DNA of 64,000 nt from Diphasiastrum complanatum (lineage: Eukaryota > Streptophyta > Lycopodiopsida > Lycopodiales > Lycopodiaceae), in assembly GCA_029204225.1 (NCBI GenBank), contig CM055093.1, positions 1,162,117 to 1,226,116 on the forward strand, in the 5' to 3' direction. A program made the position numbers and the translations under genes. Positions 20,779 through 32,883 of this stretch are shown in pieces (within the stretch, counting starts at the first letter, position 1; every line of letters starts with the position of its first letter). The notes under the pieces were generated by a model. That model searched no databases, was not told the DNA's origin, and saw only the letters and a list, made by a program, of their open reading frames with translations.

Positions 20779-22333
20779 TTGCAACACTATAGTGCTGAGC
20801 TATGGAGACCATCCTTGATAAAATTGTCTAAGTTGCAGAAGTTCCCTGATGAAACAATTAGAGACTACACCAATCGGATCCATCAAATTGCTGAACTATC
20901 AGATGGAAAATTGCAGGAACTAGAGTCTTCAACAAATGATGATCAAACAAGAATGGAAACCTATGGAACAGAGTCAAATGGATCAAGTGCAGCAAAAGAC
21001 CAAAAACCTTGCACTTCAAGCTGTCAGCAAGCTTATGCTCACTCAATTAAGTTTTTTTTTGAGAAAGATGAATGTACCTTCTGCTTTGGAGATCATCTAA
21101 GTACAAGGTGTCCAATCAAGAATCTGTGCTTTTCATAAGGACAAAATGTAGAGCAGCAAGTTCTATGGCTAGATTCAAGGATTCAATGGTCAAAAGCAGA
21201 ATCAAGCCGACAAGGAACTCATATGAAGGATGGATGTCAAAGTGATCCATCTAAATCACGAGTTTCTTCAACAACCAGTGGCAAGGTGGAAGTATTGGTC
21301 ATATCATCTTGCATGTCTCCGAACTCCAAGGAAGACCACAATAGCCTACCAGTTTATTTTGTGGAAGATCCTAAGGAGAATCTATTGCCAGTGTATGCTT
21401 ATCAACTTAGAGGCGATGGTATATTGCACTCAGTAAGATGCTATGGATGCGGAGGAAAACATCGTCGAGCTGAATGTCCACATCGAGGGGATCGAACCTT
21501 GTTGTGCACAATGCGGAGTTAATCATCCATGTCGAGATTGCCCGATGAGAAATTCACAAATATCTAGGAGGCATTTGGCTTATGTAGATCGATATGCACC
21601 TGTGTTGACCAATCCACCTATAGAAAGAATACACTTCAAATGAAAAATCCTAGTGCCACCTGGTTATGAAACGAGTGACGAAGAAGACAATTTGACAAAG
21701 TCCCAAGGCACACAGACACACCCATGAGCAAACCAACTGTGCAATTATTACAAAGATTTTTTAGTGATAAATTTCTCAGGAAACCTGTGTCAACGGAGCA
21801 ACGAGAAGGCAATTCAACAAATATCTAAAGAAAAGTGCAGTCACCATGCAGCCTTCAACTGGGAAGTGCAATGATCAAGGGAAGACTAAAGTTGATGATT
21901 GCTTCTCAATGAGCAAGATTCAACCAAAGTCTAATTGTTCCACAATTCAACAAACCCCCAAATCAATGCCAATTTGGGGTATATCCATTCTTCTCCAGGG
22001 AATCCAAGCCCAAATAGGCCTCCAGTACAACAAGCACCAGTGCCTAAAATGACAAAGCCTTGTCGTCAAACTATGATATTGACTGTTGAGGAAAGTCGTC
22101 AGGTTATGGCATACCACGAATACTCGGACATACAAGAGAGTCAAGCAAGCACGTTATATCCACCTTACAATTTGGGGGAGTCTAGGACATTGGGACCGGT
22201 TGCGCCGATCTATGAGAATCCATTATATCAGCAAGATTTATCTTGGAATCCTTCGATGGATTGCATCAACTACCCAATTGTCAATGGACAAGGTTACCCA
22301 AAATGGCCACCAGACCCTTATGGGTATTATTGA
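20779..22333 (+). pseudogene. Ty3 gag with three zinc knuckles (broken)
   Basis: The + strand carries a gag C-terminal region spread over several frames. Three knuckles share the spacing C-x2-C-x3-H-x4-C: CTFCFGDHLSTRC near 21075, CYGCGGKHRRAEC near 21440 and CAQCGVNHPCRDC near 21505. LSKLQKFPDETIRDYTNRIH at the start looks like the end of the capsid domain. A Pro/Gln-rich tail ends at 22333 in WPPDPYGYY. Stops and frame changes occur near 21136, 21522 and 21643. Knuckle spacing ties it to the element at 6797-15856. No protease or RT follows; the sequence changes character after 22340. Confidence 0.75.
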
Positions 22334-22984
22334 AAATCTGGCAAGTCCAAGTTCTTGCTGATCGCCATTATCCAATAAAGCCTCAGGTTTTACATAAGCG
22401 AATTCTATCCACGCTTTTCCTGAAGCATCCATGTCCCAGCAATAAAAGAACCGACAATAGTACCCCTCCATGACAGTTGCAGCCTAGTGCTGAGGGACCA
22501 GCACTACTTTGGGTCGTGTGGGTATTTCTTGCACAATAATAAACAACTGGGTCCCATCACTTAAAATATTGTTGCCCAAGCCTTACCTAGTGGGCCCTGC
22601 CACAGTACAGTAGAGCAATAAGTGCGAAGCACTGGCTTCCTGCGTGTATAAGCCCAGCCATCAATGAGCACAAGTAGCAAGTTGTAATTTCTAGGAATAA
22701 GAGACTAGGGGCTTAAAACTCTAAAATGACATTAGAGGCCCTAAGTCAAGTTGCAAATAAAAAAGCTAAAAGGGCCCGAATTAGAACTCACATGAATCAT
22801 GTGAGTGCCCTTGTGCTTTCTTAGCACCACTAGATTTAAGTTGTGTTTATTTGAAAGGCTTGGATTAGGATCCTTGCCCCAATGAAGTGGCCAATGAGAG
22901 TGAAGGAGACTCACCTCTAAATCTATAAGAAGGAGCCATTTCCTTTGTATTGTATCATCTTCCATTCTCTTCTTAATAAAACTC

Positions 22985-23128
<144 letters not shown>

Positions 23129-23489
23129 TAGTGACCAAATAGTTTGGGGAAGGTGCTCAGGCCTCCCAAACCTCTCGCTATTTGGGCTTTCTTTCTCTCT
23201 CTCCCTCCTCTTTGTGCTATGCAGGGTGAGACAGGGTTGACGCTCCCAGCGTTTGGACCCTATGCTACAAAGATGGCACAACATTAGAGAAATAGAAGGA
23301 GATAGAACAAAGAAATGGCAAATGGCAAGTGGGCAATTATGCTGATCAACATCATTTGATAATGATTATTATGAAGACAATTGTGTTGATCAACATCAAT
23401 ATGATGATGATAAATATGAAGATGATACAAGTGAGAGTTCAAACTTGTTTATTATAGCATTAATGAATGACAAGCGATGAAGCCAAGAT

Positions 23490-25770
23490 ACCTAGTAAAT
23501 TGATAGTGGTGTGTCCAAGCACATGACTTCAAGGAAAGAGTGATTTTCAGAACTCAAGGAAACTCACAATGGTGATGAAGTTGGACAAGCCGATGGCAAA
23601 TTGCTATCTGTTAAACGATCTGGATTAGTACCAGTGAAGTTAGCCAGCAAGATGATAAAGCGGATAAGCAATGTGCAATATGTACCTGGTTTAGCTAACA
23701 ATCTACTATCTATTGGGACAATGGCTGATCAACAACTCAAGGTTGAGTTTGACAACAACAAATATCTTGTCAAAGACATCAAGAATCACTACAGAGTGAT
23801 TGTTACAGGAGCTAGAGTCAACAAGAATCGACTCTACAAATTGAATGCGAGATCTTTTGCTGAAGCTATGGTAAGCACTGTTGATAGTCGAAGTGATCTT
23901 TGGCATCAATGATTTGGTCATATTAGTGCTCAAAGTTTACAGATTCTCAAAAGAGGTAATCTAGTTAATTGGATTGTCTGATATATCTTTTGAAGGAAAA
24001 ATCTGTGAAGGTTGCATTTTGGAAAAACAACACAGAGAGATGTTTTCCAAAAGTGGAGCAAGGAGAGCGAGTGGCATCCTAGATCTAGTCCACAATGATC
24101 TATGTGGACCTATGCAGACTAGATCTCTTAGTGGCTACTATTACTTTATTACCTTCATTGATGATTATAGCAGATGCATTTGGATTTATTTCATAAGCAA
24201 GAAATCAGATGCTTTTGCTAAGTTCAGGAAATTCAAGACATTATTTGAAAAGCAAACAGGATGTTGCATCAAGACTTTGAGATCTGATGGAGGTGGTGAG
24301 TATTTTTTGACAGAATTTGTTAATTTCTGCAAAGATCAAGGGATCAAGAGGCAGACTACAACACCTTATTCACCACAGCAAAATGGAGTTGCAGAATGAA
24401 AGAACAGATCTATGTTGAGATGGTCAGGGTGATGCTCAAGAGCAAGGGTCTACCAAACACATTTTGGGCAGAAGCTTGTAGCATAGCTACGCACATTCTG
24501 AATCGATGTCCTACAAAATATGTGGAAGGTAAGACACCTCATGAAGTTGTTACTGGAAAGAAACCTAATATTTATCATTTGAGAGTATTTGGTTGTGATG
24601 CTTATGCTCATATTCTTGATGAGAAATGAAGGAAATTGGATGCAAAAGCCATCAAGTGTATTTTCTTTGGATATGATGAGAAGGCCAAGGCATACATGAT
24701 GTATGACACAAATGCACAGAAGCTTGTGATTTCTAGGGATGCTACATTTGACAAGATGGGCCGAGGTGAACAATTTGAAGTAATCACTGAACCTTTTGAT
24801 GAGGGAGCGAAAGTATAGGTCAAGAAGGAAGTGGATTTTGATACAAAAAATCCATTGGACAAAGGCAAGCCTGATGCTGAAATCCCCAAGAGAAATGGTA
24901 CTTATCAGTGACAAATGGTGCAAAGAAGGGAGATACTCCCAAATCTAGTGAGCAGGGAGAGCTTAGAAGATCAAGTAGAAATCGAAAAATTAGAGATAAA
25001 TCTGGCCCTAATGGGTTCTGTGCTCAAGGCTCAAGAACCAAAAACTTTTGATAAAGCAAAGGAGCACGAGGATTGGCGTGAAGCTATGGAAACAAAAATC
25101 GAAGCTATATCAAAAAATAGGACGTGGAACTTGGTTGAGCTACCTGATGGTAAGATTTCTATCACTTGCAAATGGATATACAAGAGAGTTTATGGGCAAC
25201 TCAATAAGTACAAAGCATGATTGGTTGCGAGAGGATTTGAGCAATAGGAAGGTATTGCTTTTGAGGAAACCTTCACACTCGTAACTAAGATGATAATTAT
25301 ACGTTTTGTCATTGCTATTTTTGCTTTCTATGGCTGGAAGATCCAACAAATGGACGTTAAATCTGATTTTCTTACTCGAGTGCTGGATGAAGAGGTGTAC
25401 TTAGTACAACCTCAAAGATTTGTTGAGCCAGGGAGAGAGCATCTTGTTTGTAAGCTCAACAAAGATATTTATGGATTGAAGCAAGCACCACGAGCATGGT
25501 ACTCTTGCATTGATAAACACTTTAAGCAAAGGGGAATGGTAAAGAGTGATGCTGATCCTAATCTCTACATTCTAAGGCAAGATTTAGATATAGTGTTCAT
25601 TGTGTTGTACGTGGATAATTTGATTATTACAGGAAGTAATGAGAGCTTAATTGATGAAATCTTTCCAATGCTTTTGACATGAGCGATCTAGGATTGATGC
25701 ACTATTGTCTTGGCATTGAAGTGTGGCAAAAGAGAAACGTGGTCTTTCTTACACAAAGCAAATATGCATG
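23490..25770 (+). pseudogene. Copia gag-pol remnant, protease to RT
   Basis: Reading the + strand through several stops gives, in order: a protease DSG motif with SKHMTSR (23505), a gag-pre-integrase block (NVQYVPGLANNLLSIG, then CEGCILEKQ), and integrase with [26 protein letters not shown] and NGVAE (all three acidic residues present). RT follows with WREAMETKIEAI, then [21 protein letters not shown] and VLYVDNLIITGSN. The RT motif is YVDN, not YVDD. Nonsense codons occur at about 24397, 24627, 25218 and 25680. It ends abruptly near 25775 after LTQSKYA, so RNase H and the 3' LTR are missing. No gag or 5' LTR is seen. Confidence 0.9.
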
Positions 25771-26550
25771 AGAGATCAGATGTTCAGACGACCGAAGGAG
25801 CTCAAAGACGAAGGTCAGATGTTGAGACCGAAGGAGCTCAAAGGCGAAGGCAAAGTCCGAATAGAACACGAAGCCGAACAACACCTGAAGACTAAAAGGC
25901 GGCAGATCTTCATGTTCCAAGTACAACCAAGATCAAGCAAAGTACCAGGAGAACAGACACCTCCACAAACGATGCTGACGTGTTCGGAGCACAGTTAGAA
26001 CGTGCCTAACCAGCCGTTCTTGTGATCAGAAATTAGATTAAACTTTTTCTCTCTCCATCCATATAATCAGATTGAAGATGAGAGAATTGGTTGGATTGTC
26101 AATTGGTTGAGTGTCAACCTGAGCTAAGCATAATGTTGTTGAGCCAATGTCCAAGAAGTCTGCTAGTAATCGAGACGATCTGACATAATTTGTGAGAGAC
26201 ATAGCTTCTCTTGCATCTACGTGCCGTGTGGGTTTGTCACAACAACGCTCTTACAAAGGATCATTGATAATATAGTAACTTAAATGCACATGTAGTTTCA
26301 ACTTGAACGATCTCGAATGCTTGGATGTCTAATTGTTGTCTATACATGTTCAGTTGTTTATTCTTTATTTCGCACACTGGTTCATCTTTGTCCAATGCTT
26401 AAACGAATTATAACTTAGGTCAGCAGTGCTTGTCTACACTCTGGAGATTGTAGATCTGATCTAGCAGGTAGTAGCCAACAGACAAAATCGAATTCCATCC
26501 GGGTTTCAAAACAACACTCAACAGGTTCGGAAGACAAAAATTTGATTATA
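25771..26550. other. No gene; imperfect short duplication, LTR-like sequence
   Basis: Near 25790-25850 the string ACCGAAGGAGCTCAAAG occurs twice, 35 bp apart, each followed by RCGAAGG. From 26040 the sequence resembles an LTR transcribed region (pyrimidine-rich, CCATATAATC) but neither end is defined. Confidence 0.35.
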
Positions 26551-26558
26551 GAAAATGT

Positions 26559-27145
26559 TTGAACTACAATGTGGATTTTCTTCAAATGCCTATAAAAAAT
26601 GTGCTTCAACCAACTCTTTCCAAATCCATTTACGCTGCTAGTTTTATGGAGCTACGTGATATGATGGATTGTGCACTTGCTCTGGAGCACTTATCTACAA
26701 ACCATATCAATGAATGGTGGAAAGTCATTGCTCAATGGGAACCTTATTGTTTCAGCCAATGACTGTCTGAATACGTTAGTCCTACCTTTGATGGAAACAT
26801 TCTATCCATTAATGTAGACAATTGGCTAGAAGATTTGGATTATAACTTCTACTATAGTGGATGTATTGGTGACAATAGTATGGTTTTCTTTGCTCATCGG
26901 GTTTCCAAGGGCGTGTCCAGTCATGGTGGAATATTGTTCACGACTTTCTTCCTAAGAATTGGTTAAATTTCAAGATAGTTTGTAGACATGTCTTCAATCG
27001 ATCCGACTTCATCCAATGTTGTTCTTTGAACCAGATAACCACAGTTGTTGAGTACAAGAATTTCAGCAGATGGTTTCATTATTTGATTATGGAGAAGTAT
27101 ATCTCGTACAATGTTATATATATGGCTTACAACCTCAATATCTGA
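26559..27145 (+). other. Decayed open frame of unknown function
   Basis: About 110 codons from 26559 continue past one stop into a frame with DNWLEDLDYNFYY and FFAHRVSKGVSSHGG. I recognise no domain. It lies upstream of the acidic ORF and in the same orientation, so both may belong to one retroelement. Confidence 0.3.
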
Positions 27146-27389
27146 GCATTGTAAAAAACTATCTACAAACTACTTCTCTATAGCTTTCGTTTCGATTAGG
27201 AAATAATGGAATATGCATTAGACTACAAGAACCAAGAACATAGGATTCATCTGGAAGCTGAAAGAAAAGAAGAATAATCTAAATGGTTGGAAGAAGTGAA
27301 GATGCAGATACAGAAATTGAACCATCACAATAAAGCATCAGTGGATCCCAACCGAAATAGGTACAAGAAAGTGAAGAAACTTTTGAATA

Positions 27390-28386
27390 TGAAGATGATC
27401 CTAGCAATAAGTCTGACGAGCAAAGTGACAATGATGAAGCGGATGAGCGAAGCGATGACAGTGAGTCAGATGAACAAAGCAACGATGAAAGCCAAGTCCC
27501 AGATCCAAATATAGTTGCAGGCAACAAAAGTCCAATTCAAGAGTTGGATCAAGATGTGACGATAGATGGCAAACATCAGAATTCAGACAAAAGTCAAGAT
27601 TCTGAATAAGAAACAAGGACAGATAGAGAAAATCTGGACTCAGATCAAAGAGCATTTACAAATAGTGAAAGTCTTAACCAAGACAATGAGGATCAAGGTT
27701 TATTTCTGGATGCAGAATTTGATCAAGAGAATGATGTTGCCAAAGTACACATTGGTAAGTTGGAAGCGCAAATTTTAGATGCAGTCAATTGTCAATTGGA
27801 CGATTTAATTCTTGATCAAGAGAAAATCCAAGATTCAATTAATAATCAATGGCAATTGGAGCAACCTAACGTTCCAAACAAGGTCCAACTTCTTATTGAA
27901 CATCCTTTTGAGTCTCACTTCAACCATCAGGAACATGACCTATATCAATGTCTTAATCTGGTCAATGAACAAGCAACTATGGATTGTGAAATTGAGAATA
28001 TTACTACGCTCAAAGAAACTCAATCAAGGCATTCACCAAACTTTCAGAATGAGGACTATATGGCACCTATAATTCATGGCTTGGAATTGAGTGGCTATTT
28101 AAAGGATCCGATTTGTGAACCAATTCAATTCGATTTGAAAGCTTCCAAGAATATTTTTATTTTTGACAATGATCTAATGGATTATGAGGTATTCAACATG
28201 GATAGTGGTAGAAATGAAGAGATTTTATTAATCCATGGAACTCCTACTTGTATCAATACTTTGGATTATTGTTCAACGTCTCATGGATCCATTTACAAGA
28301 GTTTAAAGTGGCTTCTGTCAGAGAATCTTATTTCTATGGATTCTCTAGAACTCAACTGCCAACATCTAATTCGCGTGTATATTTGA
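27390..28386 (+). pseudogene. Acidic open frame of unknown function
   Basis: From about 27390 to 28386 one + frame is open except for a single TAA at 27607. The first 100 residues are dominated by Asp, Glu, Ser and Gln in repeats such as SDEQSDNDEADERSDDSESD. Next comes a part rich in Asn, Gln and Leu (QLEQPNVPNKVQ, then SGYLKDPICEPIQFDL). No catalytic motif, membrane segment or cysteine pattern is evident. It stands upstream of a polypurine tract and LTR start at 29321, so it is best read as the 3' ORF of a Ty3-type element. Confidence 0.45.
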
Positions 28387-28639
28387 AAAATATGGACGTG
28401 AATAATGATTGGAAATGTTTTTTCAATCAATCAACACTCTAATGGAAACTGATTTTTAAATATGTCAGCAATCTATATCAGTTTCTTTGGTGAAGTTTGC
28501 ATTGCTCGGTGGGCTTTAACAAGATAAATATTCGATTGAGTAATGTGAACAATGGTTTTCTACAGTGGGAGAATCAGAATGGCAGAATTGTTATTTCCAT
28601 GGTTCGACCTTGGAATACATGTATGTTCTCCGGTATTAG

Positions 28640-29320
28640 TGCTCAGACGTATCCATGGCCAGTTATGGTTTACTAATTTTTGAAAGAAAATTTCATTTAA
28701 AATCCAAACTGGCAGAAGCAAAATTCAATGGATTTGACTTGTCCTGGCCAAATTTGAATGAAAACTTGTCTAGATTTGAAGAAATATATTTTGGTCAACA
28801 ATATTCCCAAAGAAATGCTTCATTGTACAACCAAGTGTCATTCTTAATGCCGACTACTTCATATGGAGCATTTTTATTTGAACAACAATTTATGACTACC
28901 ATTGCTCATGGAAGAATTGTTGGTCAAACAACATGGATTTCCAGCCACAACAGAAGATCCAAATGCAAGACAAAAACAAGAATCCAAGGGAATTGGATAA
29001 GCATCCGATTTGGTATGATGTCGAAGAAGCAGACAAAAGAGGATATTGTGGCATTACACTTTGTCCATTCCATGCAGATTGGTTGCCCACAAGCAATATG
29101 GTGCCTGATCCAACTCTTCTTCAACCATCATTTTTCCTTCAACGAAATAAGGATTGTAGTCTGAAGCTAATAAAATGGAATCAATTCAACAACTTTGGAT
29201 CTATAACGATGCAACAATTTTGGACAACACATCCTCCATCGTAACTACTTACCCGAGATGATTAAGCTGATCAGACAAGCATCGTCATTTTTGAGGACAA
29301 AAATGTTTATGTAGGGGGAG
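28640..29320 (+). pseudogene. 3' end of an unassigned LTR element with polypurine tract
   Basis: The coding signal changes frame several times here (28655-29164, and 28933-29244 in an alternative frame), indicating decay. The end reads VIFEDKNVY and then the purine tract GTAGGGGGAG directly before TGTCATGTAC. A FEDxN-type end followed by G-rich purines and TG is usual at the pol-LTR junction of plant Ty3 elements. Confidence 0.45.
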
Positions 29321-29544
29321 TGTCATGTACTATTAGTTTATCCATGCCATACATGCAAGATAATATCCGCTATAAGCTTTGTAGGCCCAAAACGAGCTAT
29401 TAGCCTTAACAACAAGGCGGTTCCCTCTTCAGGCCCCCCAAAATAATAGGCCAATAAGGGCCCAATGTGGTTTAAATAATACTTAACAAGGGCTAACTAT
29501 CCCTCAAGATAGTTAAGTAAAGTTAAGTAAGAGCATTGTCTATA
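29321..29544 (+). repeat. LTR start, truncated
   Basis: It begins TGTCATGTACTATTAG after the polypurine tract. The sequence runs about 220 bp and then switches to integrase coding sequence at 29545, so the LTR is cut by a deletion or a later rearrangement. No partner LTR was found in the window. Confidence 0.45.
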
Positions 29545-30120
29545 ACTAGGCAGACCATTAAAGTCCTATTGGAAGAATTCTTCATGATTATCCTCATGGT
29601 AATGGGCAAGCAGAATCATCCAACAAGATCCTGTGTAGCGTTATCACAAAAACGGTTGAAGCGAGCAGAATTATTTGGGGCATAAGTTGCATGCTGCTCT
29701 ATGGGTATTCAGGAAAGCATATAAAGTAAGCACTAATCAAACACCATTCCAACTGGTTTATGGTCAGGATGATGTAATATAGTGGAGTTTTTGGTACCTG
29801 TACAACGCCTTGATGAATCCAAATCTCTATAGCTACGCCATGATGACACCCCTATTGGCTGTGCATGCATTGATAGTTGAGAAAGCATGACGTAAAGCAT
29901 GACACGATCGCCGGTTGCACAAGAAAGATCTTCAATCGGGAGATCTAGTCCTCATCCATAAGACCTAATCAAAGGGAAGTTGAAGTTCACAAGCGCGAAG
30001 GCCCGTACCACGTCAAGAAAATTCTAAGCCATGAAGCTGTGAATCTTGAGCAACTTGATGGGACACCATTTGATACACCCATCAACGGTAGCCAACTTCA
30101 CAAGTACTGGCCACCACAGC
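29545..30120 (+). pseudogene. Integrase C-terminal half of a third Ty3 family member
   Basis: It starts mid-domain at LLEEFF, aligned with LLEDFFVIHRFSTPYYP of the element at 11340-12341. It continues through GNGQAESSNKILC (with the catalytic Glu), TKTVEAS, TPFQLVYGQD, the basic DRRLHKKDLQSGDLVL and a tail ending near a TxHPxQQDRSSL stretch. Frameshifts and stops are frequent. It shares family features with 17580 and 11340, so at least three copies lie within 25 kb. Confidence 0.8.
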
Positions 30121-30589
30121 AAGACAGATCCAGCTTGATGATGACCAACAACGCATACAAGGATCATATAATCTATACCGCCATATCTAATGAGACCTAG
30201 TTAGATCAAACAAAATCCATCAAGATTCATCAAGATCGAGCAAGATCTAGATAGATCAAGCAAGATCCAGTAAGATCCAAGTAGGATCTAGATCTAGATG
30301 GGATAAAAAAATGTAGCAGATCATTATCAAACACCACTTAGCCTCAAAAACAGAAGATCGAAGCTGTAGATCTCAAGAAAAAACACCAAAAATAGAGTTA
30401 AAAGTCACTTAAACTGATGGATCAACTACCAAACATTCATGAAAACTCTCATAGAGACATCCATAGTCTGACCCAGATCAACCTACAGAAATCCTTGTGA
30501 GAGTTACGTGTGAAAAATCAGTCAAATTTGAGTGTTTGCGAGAGTTCAGGAAAGCAAAAAAATCCTTCACATCGCATCAAAATCTTCAA

Positions 30590-30890
30590 ACCAACCTTCG
30601 TAGACAACAAAAATGGAACCAGGGCAGTGAAATTAACCTGCCTACATGGTCAGATCTTGAACATCTGATATATAGAACAAGTTGTGCGAGAGTTCCCTTC
30701 CTTTGAGAGTTCAACCCTCGCAGAGCCCGCTGAACCTTCGCAGGGAAGCCAAAACATCTTCTGAACCTTCGCAGACTTCTCTGGAGTCTTAGAATTATGT
30801 GAAGAAGGTCCTTGCCAAATTTGGTTTGGAACTGAACAGTGGAAAGTGTAATTCTTCTAATACGCCCTCTAATTTTCCTCTATATAAGGA
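30590..30890. repeat. CGAAGGTT-like motifs and TATA-like box, third copy
   Basis: AACCTTCG or close variants occur near 30594 (CAACCTTCGTAG), 30709 (CAACCCTCGCAG), 30733 (GAACCTTCGCAG) and 30762 (GAACCTTCGCAG). A TATA-like box, CTATATAAGGAG, follows at 30880-30890. This repeats the order of motif cluster then TATA seen at 10569-11025 and 18105-18480. No clear MSSIDTSQSP start follows; a 123-codon frame at 30799-31170 spans the box and has no recognised domain. Confidence 0.5.
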
Positions 30891-31170
30891 GAGAATTCGA
30901 GTCATTTCTCACTTTCCTAGCGAAGCTACCTCTTTCCTCCTTCCATTGCAACTACCTCTACCCATTCTGCTGCAACTAACTTGCCGACCAGCAAACGCAT
31001 GCGTGGCGCTGCCTCCACTTCCGCTAGTCCCCTGCTGCTCGACAACGCATTGCACCTTCACGCCCTACATCCACCTTTTCCACATCCACGTAGGCAATTT
31101 TGATATCAACTGCTATCCTAATGAAATCCGAGTTCAGATCTATAACAAAGTGACGAAAGAATGTTTATAA

Positions 31171-32883
31171 GACTCCAAAATGTCAAGGAAAAGATATGAT
31201 TAGACTACTCTAGAGCTAATTCACCCTTGCGAAATCTTGAGAATAATACAAAAACTAGCTGTTCTTAGATTTTGATTTTGGACTAGCCTTCAACCTTACA
31301 AAGGCACAAAATGAATCACTTGAAATAAACTTGGAATAATGATAACCTAAAATTTGATACCATATGAAATTTCATATATAGAGCATTTTACTAACTGTCA
31401 AGATCTAATGACTCTCTAACTATGAAACTTATGATGCAAAGATACAAAGAGTTATACTACCAAACATCTATACATCAAGGTCTATGTTATGGACTCACAC
31501 AATATTTATAATATGAATTTAAAATAACATCAAGATTACATTTACAAAGAATACACTTTGATCATGATCATCAACTCGACTACGACAATGAAAGCCAATG
31601 TATACACAATGTGATCACAAGTAGATCAACCCAAATGCTTGTGTATTATATAATCATGAAATGAATAGGCCAAGACTTATTTATAACATGAGGAGAACTT
31701 GGATCGGGTTTCCAATTTATAATCCTAGCCCTAGATTAAAATGCCTTGATGGATGTAGCCAATGGAATGAGGTGACTTGAGTGTCAAACAAACAATTTTT
31801 GGACACCTCCCTACTATTCTTTCACATGTGAAGGACTTGAAATATGTCGAGGATAAGTTTCCGAGTCAGTCTCTAATATTTACCTAGGTTGGAATTTGCT
31901 ATTTCTTCACAATTGGTCATGTAAAATACAATTACCATCATCTACCAGTAACTACTAAGTAACATGGACATTTCAAGCTTCATTGACGCCCTCAAAATTT
32001 ATATTAATGTCTTTGAATCCAATAAATCACAACACATCTTACTCACAACCATTGCAACAAGTTGTATGAAGACACTAGAGTCATCTTATAATTTGCTTAA
32101 GGGTTAAATGCAAAGATCACTTGTCATATACACGCAAAATGGTTTTTGCCAATGGCAATATTCTTTTCTCTCTTTCTCTAATCATTTTCTTTGGAGTTCT
32201 TGCACTCGTGCCCTAACCCTACAACCAAAAATCAATAGGGGAGGGCGTGGGCAGACAACAGAGATGTCTCATGGACATGCGTCGCGTGTGAAACTGAGTC
32301 AAGGCCAAACTAGGAGAGGCTAATAAGATGTGAGGATTAGAGTGGTTTCACAGTATACTACTTGGCAAGTCCCAAATTCAAAATGAAGTTCTCCCATTGT
32401 TCCAAGGGACAAAAAACTGGTAGAATCCCCCTTTTCAGACTTATGTTGAGTTGCCACCATGTGGCAAATAAGGTGGCATGGGGCACTTGTCACATAGCCC
32501 ATTTCTAGGACCTGGGGACATTGTAAGTTGATTGGGGCAAAAAATAAGAAAAATGGATCAATTGAATGGTAGGAATTTAAATGGGCCAATCAAATTGTTC
32601 TCTCCGTTTAGCACTTATGAGCCGAGCTTGGAAGGGGTTTGGTTTATTGCTCTTCAACTCACTTGCCAAGATTTTAAAAAAGTGCATCAAGTGAAAAGGT
32701 CAGGCAAAAAGAAGGCTCACCTTGGAGAACTAGGGAGGGAGAAAGAGGGTGAAGATTATGAAAAGGCAAAATGGAAATAGAACAAAATGAAAAGGAAAAG
32801 GGAGAGGGTGCTTTTGACACAATTTTGGTGGACATTTTTATCTTGCTTTGTTGTTGTTGTTGTTGTTCGTGTGGAGACATAAA
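31171..32883. other. Intergenic region upstream of the RNase H2 gene
   Basis: No coding domain is visible. A short (TTG)n tract near 32850-32867 precedes the gene start. I could not pick a convincing TATA box for the downstream gene. Confidence 0.5.
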
